Notes under the pieces: generated by a model | Told to the model about the DNA's origin: nothing | The model's input: only the letters and a program-made list of their open reading frames with translations | Database searches by the model: none | Shown here: positions 18,013 through 26,426 of the stretch, piece by piece | Numbering within the stretch: the first letter of the stretch is position 1 | Layout: every line of letters starts with the position of its first letter | Translations under genes and position numbers: made by a program | Assembly: GCA_021298605.1 (NCBI GenBank) | Contig: JAJTDS010000017.1 | Coordinates: forward strand, 1 to 37,636 | Direction of reading: 5' to 3' | DNA from: Rickettsiales bacterium | GTDB lineage: Bacteria; Pseudomonadota; Alphaproteobacteria; Rickettsiales; UBA1997 | Length of the DNA: 37,636 nt

Positions 18013-18937
18013 CAATAAAATTTTAGTTATTTCTGGGGCTACCGCTTCTGGAAAATCAAGATTAGCGGTTGAGATTGCAAAAATTACTCCTGCGGTTATT
18101 ATTAATGCAGATGCAATGCAGATATATCAAGGCTTGCCAATATTATCTGCCCAGCCTAATGATTTCGATAAAAAACAAATTGATCATTTTCTATATTCTT
18201 ATTTTAAGCCTTTCGATAATGGTTCGGTGGTATTATGGCTTGATTGTGCGGTAGAAATTATCAATAAAACTTTAAATGCAGGCAAGTTACCAATAGTGGT
18301 GGGTGGAAGCGGAATGTATATTGACAAGTTAATCAATGGTATATCAAGAATCCCTAATATTGATAAAGCAATTAATGAAGAGGTTAATGAATTATTTAAC
18401 AAGTTAGGCAGGGAGTTGTTTATAGAAAAATTAATTGCAATGGGAGATAGCCAAATATCAATCAAGCTTGATAAACAAAGATTAACAAGAAGATATGAAG
18501 TTTTGTTGCAAACTGGCAGAACTTTATCATTTTGGCAAGGTAATAATATTAATAAATTTTTTGCAGATTCTCAATTTTTGCATTTTAATCTTAATCCTTT
18601 GCGACAAGAAATTTATAAAAATTGTAATGATCGCTTCTTGAAAATGATTGATTGCGGTGCAATTGATGAGGTTGAAAAGCTGTTTAAAACTTGCAAAAAT
18701 TTTACTCCTAGCCACAGAATGTCAATTTTTAATACATTGGGCTTCAATGAAATTGCTTGTTTTCTAGGTTTAGATGGTTATCAAAAAATTGATTACAATA
18801 AAATGGTTGAGCTTGCAAGCCAGAAAACTAGAAATTATGCAAAAAGGCAAATTACTTGGTTTAAGAATCAAAAACTACAACAAATTTATTTTGAATCAAT
18901 TCCTCGTTCAATAGAATATTTTCTAAGGTTGTTGTAG
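17996..18937 (+). CDS. miaA: tRNA dimethylallyltransferase MiaA
   Basis: MiaA prenylates N6 of A37 in tRNAs that read UNN codons, including the tRNA-Leu(CAA) encoded in this window. The 313-residue protein has the P-loop ISGATASGKSRLA, INADAMQIYQGLPILSAQP, GGSGMYIDKLI, DKQRLTRRYEV and TRNYAKRQITWFKNQ, all family motifs in order. The only in-frame start ahead of the P-loop is GTG at 17996; an in-frame stop lies two codons upstream. That start lies inside the end of the RluD-like gene, so translation is probably coupled. Confidence 0.95.
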   Translation: MQKNLDNKILVISGATASGKSRLAVEIAKITPAVIINADAMQIYQGLPILSAQPNDFDKKQIDHFLYSYFKPFDNGSVVLWLDCAVEIINKTLNAGKLPIVVGGSGMYIDKLINGISRIPNIDKAINEEVNELFNKLGRELFIEKLIAMGDSQISIKLDKQRLTRRYEVLLQTGRTLSFWQGNNINKFFADSQFLHFNLNPLRQEIYKNCNDRFLKMIDCGAIDEVEKLFKTCKNFTPSHRMSIFNTLGFNEIACFLGLDGYQKIDYNKMVELASQKTRNYAKRQITWFKNQKLQQIYFESIPRSIEYFLRLL

Positions 18938-19050
18938 TGATTTAATTTAAATTATTCGACTATAAATTAAAATAAAGTTGATTTCTTATTTTCATATTTT
19001 TTAATTGTCGCTTTTTATCAAAAACTTAATTAAAATTAACCAATTGTGTT

Positions 19051-21123
19051 ATGTCCAATATTACAATTCAAGATAAGCAGTTTAATTCTGGTTTGTTTGA
19101 CAATATAAAATCCATTAACATTCCACCCTATCAAAGAGAATATTGTTGGGATAAAAAAGATTGCGAAGAGTTATTCTATGATATATTAACAATTTATAAT
19201 AAAAAAAATTCCGCAGAAAAGCATTATATTGGATCTTTGGTTGTAATTGATCATGCTAGTAAAGGAATTTACGAAATTATTGACGGTCAACAAAGATTCA
19301 CAACTATTTCAATATTGTTTTTTGCAATCAAAAATTTACTTCAAGAATATGCTAAAGATAATGAAAATCTAAATGGTAGAATTGAAGATATTATAAAAAA
19401 AATTGATGGATTTTTATATGATCAATCTAATGGATCGCAAAAATCACAAAAATTAAAGCTGAAACATCTTAATCATGATGCGGATATTTATGAAGATTTA
19501 CTTTCAGGAAAACCAAATAATCAAAAATTTAATAACAAAAATATTAAAATTAATTATTATCATTTCTTAGACTTAATTAAAAAAAACTCTATATCTACTG
19601 AAGATCAAAATCTGAAAATTGATTTTCTTAAGAGTATTTTTGAGATCATTCAAATGCGATTAATTTTTGCTTTTGTTAAAATTTCTAATACTAACTTAAG
19701 CAATTCTCAAAAGATTTTTGAGTCACTTAATAATACTGGCAAAAAATTGACAGCCAGCGATTTAATTAGAAACTTTGTTTTGATGCCGGAAATCTCTAAA
19801 CTAGCTGATGATGAAGAAAGTCAAAAAAAATTTTTTGGCGATTGGAATTGTGAGATTGAAGAGAAGGTCTTAAAAAATAGTAAAACAAAAAATGAGCTAG
19901 ATGATTTTTATCGTCATTATTTGATTGTTAGAACTGGATCAGTAATATCTAATAGCTCTATATATTCTAATTTCAAAAAAGTAATAAAAGAAAATCTTTT
20001 TCGAGATGCAACAATTTTCAAAGATGTTAAAAAGATAGCTGATTTATATTATCAAATCAAAATTAAAAATGATGATAAAAAGATTGATTTTTTATTATCC
20101 AACTTTCGTCTTCTAAAATTATGGAGTTTGATGCCATTATTAATTTATTTTTTTGAAAATAAGAACGAAATGAATTCTGATGATTTTTATTCGTCGCTAA
20201 AAATTTTAATAAATTTTGGTTTTCGTATGTCTTGTGTCGATGATACCAAAAGGATTGTTTCGGCAACTTTAATTAATAGCCTGAAAAATCAGGTAAAGAA
20301 TGAGGGTTGGGGGAATATTTCTAAAATTATCCCATCAATTTTAAAAATGCCTAACGATGAAGATGTTGAAAAAGCTTTATTGCAAAATGATCATAAAAAA
20401 GATTTGCATAAATTCATTTTAATGGCGATTGAAGAGAATTTGTCAAAAGATAAAATGCAAAAAGATTATGAAAAATTAGAAAGAGAACATATTCTTGCAT
20501 CTAAACATGAAGACAATAAGCAATATCAAGAATATATTGGAAAATTAGGTAATTTTACACTTGCCACAAGCGACTTAAATAAAAAGATTAGCAATGATGA
20601 TATTTGCGATAAGATAGAAAATTATTACAAAGATTCGTCACATGAGCTTAATAAAGAAATAAAAGGTTTTTATGGGGGTTGCAATAAAGACATTGCCAAA
20701 TTTATTGACGAGAGGGGCAAAGCTTTATGTAAGAGAATTTTAGAGATATTTCCTTATCACGAGCCCAATTATTCTTTGAGAAACGATATAACAAATGATC
20801 GCCCAGAGGATGAGCCGGATTTTATTTTAGATAAAGACGAATTGGAGCTCAAAGATAAAAGAGGAGAGATTGTTTATAAAAAGCCACAAGTTTTAATTAT
20901 TTATGATGATAGGAAAAAAGAAATTGATAGAATTGGGGATTTTGATGATAATAATTTGTCTTGGAAAGATGTATTTAAAAAATTTGCTGAAATATTAAAG
21001 AAAAATTTTAAAGATAAGCCTAGATCTACTTATCAAACTTTGCTCGATATGTCTAAAATGTGCGAGGAGAATGGAATTGATGGTAAAAATGTTTATATTT
21101 ATGTAAAAAACGATGATGAATAA
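19051..21123 (+). CDS. GmrSD-like DUF262/DUF1524 protein, putative type IV restriction or defence enzyme
   Basis: The 690-residue protein has an N-terminal DUF262 (ParB-like nucleotide-binding) domain with IPPYQREYCW at 24-33, YIGSLVVI at 59-66 and the signature IDGQQRFTTIS with DGQQR at 78-82. A DUF1524 His-Asn-type nuclease region follows: EREHIL with His480, then LGNFTLA with Asn501 and Asn510. This is the GmrSD/BrxU/SspE-like layout; such proteins cut modified phage DNA or use NTP-dependent sensing. Residues of about 575-690 (LRNDITNDRPEDEPDF onward) form a charged extension I do not recognise. It stands alone, 113 bases after miaA, with a hairpin after its stop and no modification gene nearby. 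The family call is firm; a defence role is inferred from family. Confidence 0.85.
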   Translation: MSNITIQDKQFNSGLFDNIKSINIPPYQREYCWDKKDCEELFYDILTIYNKKNSAEKHYIGSLVVIDHASKGIYEIIDGQQRFTTISILFFAIKNLLQEYAKDNENLNGRIEDIIKKIDGFLYDQSNGSQKSQKLKLKHLNHDADIYEDLLSGKPNNQKFNNKNIKINYYHFLDLIKKNSISTEDQNLKIDFLKSIFEIIQMRLIFAFVKISNTNLSNSQKIFESLNNTGKKLTASDLIRNFVLMPEISKLADDEESQKKFFGDWNCEIEEKVLKNSKTKNELDDFYRHYLIVRTGSVISNSSIYSNFKKVIKENLFRDATIFKDVKKIADLYYQIKIKNDDKKIDFLLSNFRLLKLWSLMPLLIYFFENKNEMNSDDFYSSLKILINFGFRMSCVDDTKRIVSATLINSLKNQVKNEGWGNISKIIPSILKMPNDEDVEKALLQNDHKKDLHKFILMAIEENLSKDKMQKDYEKLEREHILASKHEDNKQYQEYIGKLGNFTLATSDLNKKISNDDICDKIENYYKDSSHELNKEIKGFYGGCNKDIAKFIDERGKALCKRILEIFPYHEPNYSLRNDITNDRPEDEPDFILDKDELELKDKRGEIVYKKPQVLIIYDDRKKEIDRIGDFDDNNLSWKDVFKKFAEILKKNFKDKPRSTYQTLLDMSKMCEENGIDGKNVYIYVKNDDE

Positions 21124-21208
21124 TTTGGTTATAAATTTGATTGTAGCACTTTATAAGAGTTGGAATTTAGGAGTTCTTTAAATAATTAGACAATCGCCAC
21201 TTGTCAAA

Positions 21209-21233
21209 CTTAAAAATGATTGATTTTTTTAAG
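21209..21233. terminator. Bidirectional hairpin between convergent genes
   Basis: The sequence CTTAAAAA, an eight-base loop, then TTTTTTAAG forms an A/T-rich stem of 8 base pairs ending immediately before the phytochelatin synthase-like stop codon. It lies between the convergent DUF262 gene and that gene. The A tract on one arm and T tract on the other would serve as a terminator in both directions. Its low GC makes it weaker than a classical terminator. Confidence 0.5.
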
Positions 21234-22028
21234 TTATTTGTTTACCACTATAAAACCGCGATAATTTTCTCCATCTTTACTGTTCATTGCAGTGAATAGT
21301 TGTTCTGTTTTTACCCAGTACCATTCAGTTTGGTGGGTTGCGACATCGAGAATTAGCATAGTATCATTTTCTTGATTATAGGCAACTATTGGCGAAATAT
21401 GACCAGTTGGCGAGTTGCGAAATGTTTTTCCATCAAAATTACTAATTAAAAAACTTGTTTTATCGGATAGTGTTTTTTTGGCAATTTCACGAAATTTTTC
21501 AATTGCTTCTGGGTTGTGGTTATCGGCATAAAAGGTTGCTACTTTAAGCTTATGAACTTGTTTTAAAATTGAGGATAACTCGCCAAGAGTTAGGCCTGGG
21601 TCAAATATTTCATTTTGATTAATGATTTTTTTAGGAGATTTTAATTCTATAATATCTTGATGCTTGATTTTATTGGTCTCGCCGTTTAAAAAATTTTGTT
21701 GAGTATAAAGGTTATAAGGCAAAACTTTCCCCTCCATTGTTTTTGGCAGAGTTGTTTCTCCATAGCTATTACTTGTTATGTTGCCATAATTTAGAGCATT
21801 TAAGACGATTACAGAGCTTGCTATTCCGCAATATAATGAATTAATTTGAGGTTGAAAGAAATTCACTAATTGATAGAAATCATTTTTGTATTTTGATTTC
21901 TCGAAGCTTGAAATTCCATCATCGCTATAAAATTTTATTAATTTCTTAGCTTCGTAATGTTGGTTGCCGTAACTCTGATTAATAGTAAGAAGAGTTATTA
22001 TTAAGGTTATTATTTTTAAATTTTTCAT
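21234..22028 (-). CDS. Phytochelatin synthase-like glutathione hydrolase, exported
   Basis: The 264-residue protein begins with a signal peptide (MKNLKIITLIITLLTINQSYG). The remainder is a papain-fold phytochelatin synthase domain. The catalytic triad is visible: Cys67 in LYCGIASSVIVLNAL, His210 in TGHISPIVAYN and Asp228 in LILDVATHQ. The 18-residue His-Asp spacing matches the cyanobacterial enzyme from Nostoc; the Cys-His spacing is about 30 residues longer. Prokaryotic relatives lack the C-terminal metal-sensing domain and mainly cleave glutathione to gamma-Glu-Cys and glycine. The signal peptide places it in the periplasm or outside. It follows nadA by 4 bases in a trpS-nadA run. Family membership is clear; substrate is inferred. 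Confidence 0.88.
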   Translation of the reverse strand: MKNLKIITLIITLLTINQSYGNQHYEAKKLIKFYSDDGISSFEKSKYKNDFYQLVNFFQPQINSLYCGIASSVIVLNALNYGNITSNSYGETTLPKTMEGKVLPYNLYTQQNFLNGETNKIKHQDIIELKSPKKIINQNEIFDPGLTLGELSSILKQVHKLKVATFYADNHNPEAIEKFREIAKKTLSDKTSFLISNFDGKTFRNSPTGHISPIVAYNQENDTMLILDVATHQTEWYWVKTEQLFTAMNSKDGENYRGFIVVNK

Positions 22029-22032
22029 AATT

Positions 22033-23043
22033 CTAAGACATATTAAGCATTTTTTCTAGAGGCTTTAAAGCTTTAATTCTAAGTGATTCTTCAATGATAA
22101 GCTCTCCGCCAAATGGTGATTCATTGCCTTTTAACATTACTAAATAAAGCTTTTCAAGGGTATTTAGTTGCATATGGGGGCAATTATTGCAAGCAGAGCA
22201 ACCCGCTTGATTGATAAATTGACAATCATAAAATTTACCTTGAGGGTTGATTTTATTCATTTGGTGAATTATATGTGGTTCGGTTAAGACTATAAATTCT
22301 TTATTTTGATTGTCACCAACAAATTTTAACAAAGATGAAGTTGAGCCAATATGATGAGCATAATTTAATAAGTTCTCCGGGCATTCTGGATGAGCAATTA
22401 CCAAGGCAGTTGGATATTTTACGGTTAATTTTATTAACTCTCTTTCGCTAAATTGTTCATGAACCATACAGCTTCCTTGCCACAAGATTAAATTTCGACC
22501 TGTTTTTTTTGCAATATATCTTCCTAGATGCTGATCAGGGGCGAAAATGATTTCTTGATTTTCTGGTAATTGTGCAATGATTTTTTCAGCATTGCTAGAG
22601 GTTACAATTATATCGGATAATGCCTTAATTTCTGCCGAGCAGTTGATATAGCTAATTGCTATTGCTTGAGGATGTTTTTTTCTAAATAGGGCAAAATCTG
22701 CGGGTTGGCAAGAATCTTCAAGGCTACAACCTGCCTTAAAATCAGGAATCAAAACTTGTTTTTGAGGAGATAATATTTTTGCAACTTCTGCCATAAAACG
22801 AACTCCGCAAAATATGATTTGACTGGCGGAATTATTTACTGCTTTTCGTGATAGATCAAGAGAATCGCCAATAAAATCTGCAATATCTTGTATTTCTGAA
22901 TCTTGATAAAAATGAGCGAGAATAATGGCATTATTTTGCTGTTTTAATTTTTTTATTTCTCCCACTAAGTCAATATTTGCAAGCTCTAATTCAATTGCAT
23001 TGATCGATTTTGAGGTGAGTGATTGCGAATTTATTTTGTTCAT
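22033..23043 (-). CDS. nadA: Quinolinate synthase NadA
   Basis: NadA condenses iminoaspartate with dihydroxyacetone phosphate to quinolinate, the first dedicated intermediate of de novo NAD. The 336-residue protein has the cluster cysteines in IIFCGVRFMAEVAKIL, WQGSCMVHEQFS and AGCSACNNCPHMQLN, as expected for a [4Fe-4S] enzyme. AHFYQDSEIQDIADFIGDS is the family N-terminal motif. Length is typical. nadB and nadC, its usual partners, are not adjacent. The start overlaps the trpS stop by 4 bases. Confidence 0.96.
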   Translation of the reverse strand: MNKINSQSLTSKSINAIELELANIDLVGEIKKLKQQNNAIILAHFYQDSEIQDIADFIGDSLDLSRKAVNNSASQIIFCGVRFMAEVAKILSPQKQVLIPDFKAGCSLEDSCQPADFALFRKKHPQAIAISYINCSAEIKALSDIIVTSSNAEKIIAQLPENQEIIFAPDQHLGRYIAKKTGRNLILWQGSCMVHEQFSERELIKLTVKYPTALVIAHPECPENLLNYAHHIGSTSSLLKFVGDNQNKEFIVLTEPHIIHQMNKINPQGKFYDCQFINQAGCSACNNCPHMQLNTLEKLYLVMLKGNESPFGGELIIEESLRIKALKPLEKMLNMS

Positions 23044-24017
23044 TTAAAGCCTATAATTGAAAATATTTTATTTCGGTTTTGGTAGGCTATTTCCTTGGCT
23101 TTGGCACTACCATCATTTAAAATTTTTAATAAATAATGTTGTTCATTTTTTAATTTTGCAATATTTTGCTGAATTGGTTTTATTTTTTCAACTAAAATTT
23201 CTGCTAAATCATTTTTAAATCTGCCATAACCTAAATTTTGATATTGATTAGCAATTACAACTGGTTCTTGATTGGTAAAACTTGCAAATATATTTAAAAG
23301 ATTGTAGATTTCTGGTCTTTGCTCTTGATATTCAATGCTGTTGATAGAGTCGGTTTTGGCTTTTTTAATTTTTTTGATGATAATATCGCTTTCATCGGTT
23401 AAATTGATTCGTGAAAGGTCAGAAATATCTGATTTACTCATTTTTTTGGTGCCATCTTGTAAAGACATAATTCTCTTAACTTGCTTTACTATTAATGGTT
23501 CGGGAAGTTTGAAAAAATTTTCTTGATATTGGCGATTAAATGATCCTGCTAAATCTCTCGCTAGTTCAAGATGCTGTTTTTGGTCTTCGCCAACTGGCAC
23601 TAAATCAGCATTATATAGCAAAATATCGGATGCCATTAATACTGGGTAGCTATAAAGCCCTAAATTTTCATTATTGGCGGATTTTTCTTTAAATTGAGTC
23701 ATTCTATTGAGCCAGCCAAGAGATGTATTGCAAGCAAGCACCCATGCTAATTCAACATGTTCAGAGATTTCGCTTTGTAAAAAGATGATATTTTTTTCAG
23801 GGTCGAGACCGCAAGCTAAATAAGTTGCAATAGTATTAATAATGCTTTCTTTTAATATTTTAGGCTCTTGATAAATAGTGATAGCATGAAGATTCATAAT
23901 GCCAAATAGGCAATCATATTCATTTTGCAAATTTAGCCAATTTCTAATTGAGCCAAGATAATTGCCAAGATGCAGATTTCCTGTGGGCTGAACCCCTGAT
24001 AATATTGTTTTTCTCAT
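23040..24017 (-). CDS. trpS: Tryptophanyl-tRNA synthetase
   Basis: TrpS charges tRNA-Trp. The 325-residue class I synthetase has the HIGH-type motif GVQPTGNLHLGNYLGSI near the N-terminus, VGEDQKQHLELARDLAGSFN in the tryptophan-binding region, and the KMSKS motif in GTKKMSKSDISD near residue 195. Length is typical (325-335). It is first in the trpS-nadA-phytochelatin synthase-like run and is divergent from rnpB, 62 bases away. Confidence 0.97.
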   Translation of the reverse strand: MRKTILSGVQPTGNLHLGNYLGSIRNWLNLQNEYDCLFGIMNLHAITIYQEPKILKESIINTIATYLACGLDPEKNIIFLQSEISEHVELAWVLACNTSLGWLNRMTQFKEKSANNENLGLYSYPVLMASDILLYNADLVPVGEDQKQHLELARDLAGSFNRQYQENFFKLPEPLIVKQVKRIMSLQDGTKKMSKSDISDLSRINLTDESDIIIKKIKKAKTDSINSIEYQEQRPEIYNLLNIFASFTNQEPVVIANQYQNLGYGRFKNDLAEILVEKIKPIQQNIAKLKNEQHYLLKILNDGSAKAKEIAYQNRNKIFSIIGFK

Positions 24018-24047
24018 AATTTTATATTTTATTTATTAAAAAATTTG

Positions 24048-24075
24048 TTGCAGAAGAATTTTTTAATTCTAAATT
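24048..24075 (+). promoter_or_regulatory. Candidate promoter of rnpB
   Basis: A possible -35 box TTGCAG (24048-24053) and -10 box TAAATT (24070-24075) are separated by 16 bases. The -10 box ends about five bases before the predicted 5' end of the RNase P RNA at 24080. Position is good; the match to consensus is only moderate. Confidence 0.4.
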
Positions 24076-24079
24076 GCCA

Positions 24080-24541
24080 AATCTTGTAAGGCAAGTGGGC
24101 GGTTGCTAATTTTATATTTTAATTATTAAATTGTAAATGTTGAAAATTAGAGGAAAGTCCGGGCTTCACGAGAAATCAGCACCAGTTAATAGCTGGCTGT
24201 AAAGTTAAATATATAGACTTTGCAAGGGAAAGTGTCACAGAGAATATACCGCCTCTAGGTTTTTAATCTAGCGGTAAGGGTGAAAATGCGAGGTAAGAGC
24301 TCACAATTTTTATTGGCAACAATAATCTTGAAAAACCCTGCTGGAAGCAAGACCAAATAGGAGCAAGCATTTTATTAAGTGAGGTAGTTTTTTTAACTAT
24401 CAATGTTTCTCGCATTCTTGTTCGGGTAGGTTGCTTGAGGTAATTGGCGACAATTATCCTAGATGAATAATCGCTGATTAGTTTTACATTTATTTGTAAT
24501 TCTAATTACAGAACCCGGCTTATAGCTTGCCTTATTAGATT
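24080..24541 (+). ncRNA. rnpB: RNase P RNA, bacterial type A
   Basis: This is the catalytic RNA of RNase P, which makes tRNA 5' ends. Conserved blocks appear in order on the plus strand: GAGGAAAGTCCGGGCTTCA (about 24151), CACAGAGAATATACCGCC (about 24237), GGTAAGGGTGAAAATGCG, GGTAAGAGCTCAC, GGAAGCAAGACCAAATAGG (about 24343) and AGAACCCGGCTTATAG near the 3' end. The ends pair as helix P1: AATCT and TAAGGCAAG at the 5' end against CTTGCCTTA and AGATT at the 3' end, with a two-base mismatch. About 460 bases is longer than the 377 of Escherichia coli. It is convergent with pheS, whose stop is 18 bases away. The exact ends are inferred from P1. Confidence 0.95.
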
Positions 24542-24559
24542 AACTATTTCTGTTTTTAA

Positions 24560-25636
24560 TTAAAATTGATAAGCTTTAAAGCCGTAATGTTCTAAAAAGC
24601 GAATATCATTATCAAAAAGCATTCTTAGGTCGGTGATACCATATTTTAACATTGCTAATCTTTCAACTCCAATACCAAAGGCAAAGCCCTGAAATTGATC
24701 GCTATCAATTTGACAATTTTTTAAAACTTGTTGATTTATTATTCCGCAACCTAATATTTCAAGGAATTTATCGCCCTTGCCAATTTTAATTCTACCATTT
24801 TCAATTTGGTAGTTGATATCTACTTCTGCTGATGGCTCGGTAAAAGGAAAGAAGCTTGGTCTTAGTCTTAATTCAAGGTTTTTAGTTTCAAAAAATTGTT
24901 CAAGAAAACTCTCTAAGACCCATTTAAGATTGCCAAAATTAGCTTCCTTATCAACCACAAAGCCTTCAATTTGATGAAACATTGGAGTGTGTGTCTGGTC
25001 GGAATCTGAGCGGAATACTCTTCCTAGGGCTATAATTTTTAATGGTGGTTTATTTTTTAACATTTCGCGAATTTGCACATTAGAAGTGTGGGTTCGTAGT
25101 AATTTTTCTGAATTTTTAAGATAAAAAGTATCTTGCATTTGTCTTGCTGGATGATGTTTTGGAATATTTAAAGCACTAAAATTATGAAAATCATCTTCAA
25201 TTTCTGGGCCTTCACAAAGCTCAAAGCCAAGATTGCCAAAGATCTCTTTTATTTCTTGAAAAACTTTACTTAAAGGGTGTAGTAAACCCATTTGTTGCTT
25301 GCGGTAAGGAGCGGTAATGTCAATTTTTTCTGTTGCTAATTTTTCTTGTAAATATTGTGTTTCAAATTTATGCTTAATTGATTCGATTTGACTTGATATT
25401 TTTTCTCTTTGATTGTTTATTAAGGCTCCAGCTGTTTTTTTATCTTCATTGGTGAAATTTTTTAGCTGTGAAAATAAATCAACAATGATTGATTTTTTGC
25501 CAAGAAAATTTATTCTAATTTCTTCAATTTGAATTAAGCTCTTGACCTTAGCAATTTCTAGTTCAAAATCATTATCAAGGCTTTTTAATTTTTTTTCTAA
25601 ATTATTAATTAGGTTATCATTTAAAATTTCGTTCAT
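24560..25636 (-). CDS. pheS: Phenylalanyl-tRNA synthetase alpha subunit
   Basis: PheS is the catalytic alpha subunit of the heterotetrameric class II synthetase. The 358-residue protein has an N-terminal coiled-coil region (about residues 1-90), HPLSKVFQEIKEIF, class II motif 2 in LRTHTSNVQIREM and IALGRVFRSD, DQTHTPMFHQIEGFVVD, and motif 3 in FAFGIGVERLAMLKYGI. It is complete. pheT normally follows directly; here rnpB lies downstream on the other strand, so pheT must be elsewhere. Its start is only 11 bases from the divergent ABC-2 permease start, so each promoter must overlap the other gene. Confidence 0.96.
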   Translation of the reverse strand: MNEILNDNLINNLEKKLKSLDNDFELEIAKVKSLIQIEEIRINFLGKKSIIVDLFSQLKNFTNEDKKTAGALINNQREKISSQIESIKHKFETQYLQEKLATEKIDITAPYRKQQMGLLHPLSKVFQEIKEIFGNLGFELCEGPEIEDDFHNFSALNIPKHHPARQMQDTFYLKNSEKLLRTHTSNVQIREMLKNKPPLKIIALGRVFRSDSDQTHTPMFHQIEGFVVDKEANFGNLKWVLESFLEQFFETKNLELRLRPSFFPFTEPSAEVDINYQIENGRIKIGKGDKFLEILGCGIINQQVLKNCQIDSDQFQGFAFGIGVERLAMLKYGITDLRMLFDNDIRFLEHYGFKAYQF

Positions 25637-25647
25637 AATATTAAAAT

Positions 25648-26415
25648 ATGTTAATTAATTGGTTTGGAGCAAACACTCTTTTAAAAAAAGAGATTTTAAG
25701 ATTTTTAAAAGTTTATCATCAAACTTTATTTTCTCCAGTAGTAAATATAATTTTATTTTTAGCAGTTTTTTCACTGTCGGTAGGGGATAAAATTAATAAT
25801 ATTGGCAATGTAGATTTCTCAATATTTGTTTCCGCAGGCTTGATAATGATGGCATCAATGCAAAATGCTTTTGCTAATAGTTCTTCTTCTTTTGTAATGA
25901 GTAAGGTGATGGGTCATATCATTGATTATTTAATTCCACCCCTTCAAGCATTTGAAATTATTTATGCTTTTACATTGGGGGCAATATTAAGAGGGCTTGC
26001 GGTTGCATTGGTTTCATTTCTTGCTATTTCGTGCTTTGTTAAATTGCCAATTTTTAATTTTTACTTAATGATTTTCTATTTAGTTTCCGCTTGCTGTTTT
26101 CTTGGTTTGATGGGAATTTTATGCGGTATCATTTCTGACGGCTTTGACCAAATGTCTGCAGTTACAAGCTATTTAATTACCCCATTAACTTTTTTATCAG
26201 GAACATTCTATTCAATTGAATCTTTGCCAAAATTTTGGCAAAATATTGCTCACTTTAATCCTTTTTTTCAAATGATTGACGGTTTTCGTTATTCTATTAC
26301 TGGGCATTGCGACGGCAATTTATTAATGGGAGCAATTTATATTTTAGTAATAAATTTTGTGATGATAATATTTATTTATCGATTGCTAAAAATAGGCTAT
26401 CGCATTAAATCTTAA
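25648..26415 (+). CDS. ABC-2 type transporter permease (YadH-like)
   Basis: The 255-residue membrane protein has about six hydrophobic helices and the ABC-2 layout of YadH/NodJ-type permeases. Typical segments include SAGLIMMASMQNAF, the ISDGFDQMSAVTSYLITPL region and LTFLSGTFYSIESLPKFWQ, then a final helix. Such permeases export lipids, polysaccharides or drugs with a separate ATPase. No ATPase gene adjoins it, so the partner is elsewhere. It heads a five-gene run with kdsB 11 bases on, which hints at an envelope role, but the substrate is unknown. Confidence 0.85.
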   Translation: MLINWFGANTLLKKEILRFLKVYHQTLFSPVVNIILFLAVFSLSVGDKINNIGNVDFSIFVSAGLIMMASMQNAFANSSSSFVMSKVMGHIIDYLIPPLQAFEIIYAFTLGAILRGLAVALVSFLAISCFVKLPIFNFYLMIFYLVSACCFLGLMGILCGIISDGFDQMSAVTSYLITPLTFLSGTFYSIESLPKFWQNIAHFNPFFQMIDGFRYSITGHCDGNLLMGAIYILVINFVMIIFIYRLLKIGYRIKS

Positions 26416-26426
26416 ATTTTGTTTAT

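Noticed and set aside
19051-21123. DUF262 gene as half of a toxin-antitoxin or restriction-modification pair
   Set aside because: No adjacent small gene, methyltransferase or specificity subunit; both neighbours are core genes.
25648-26415. Complete ABC exporter at this site
   Set aside because: Only the permease is present; no gene with Walker A and signature motifs adjoins it.
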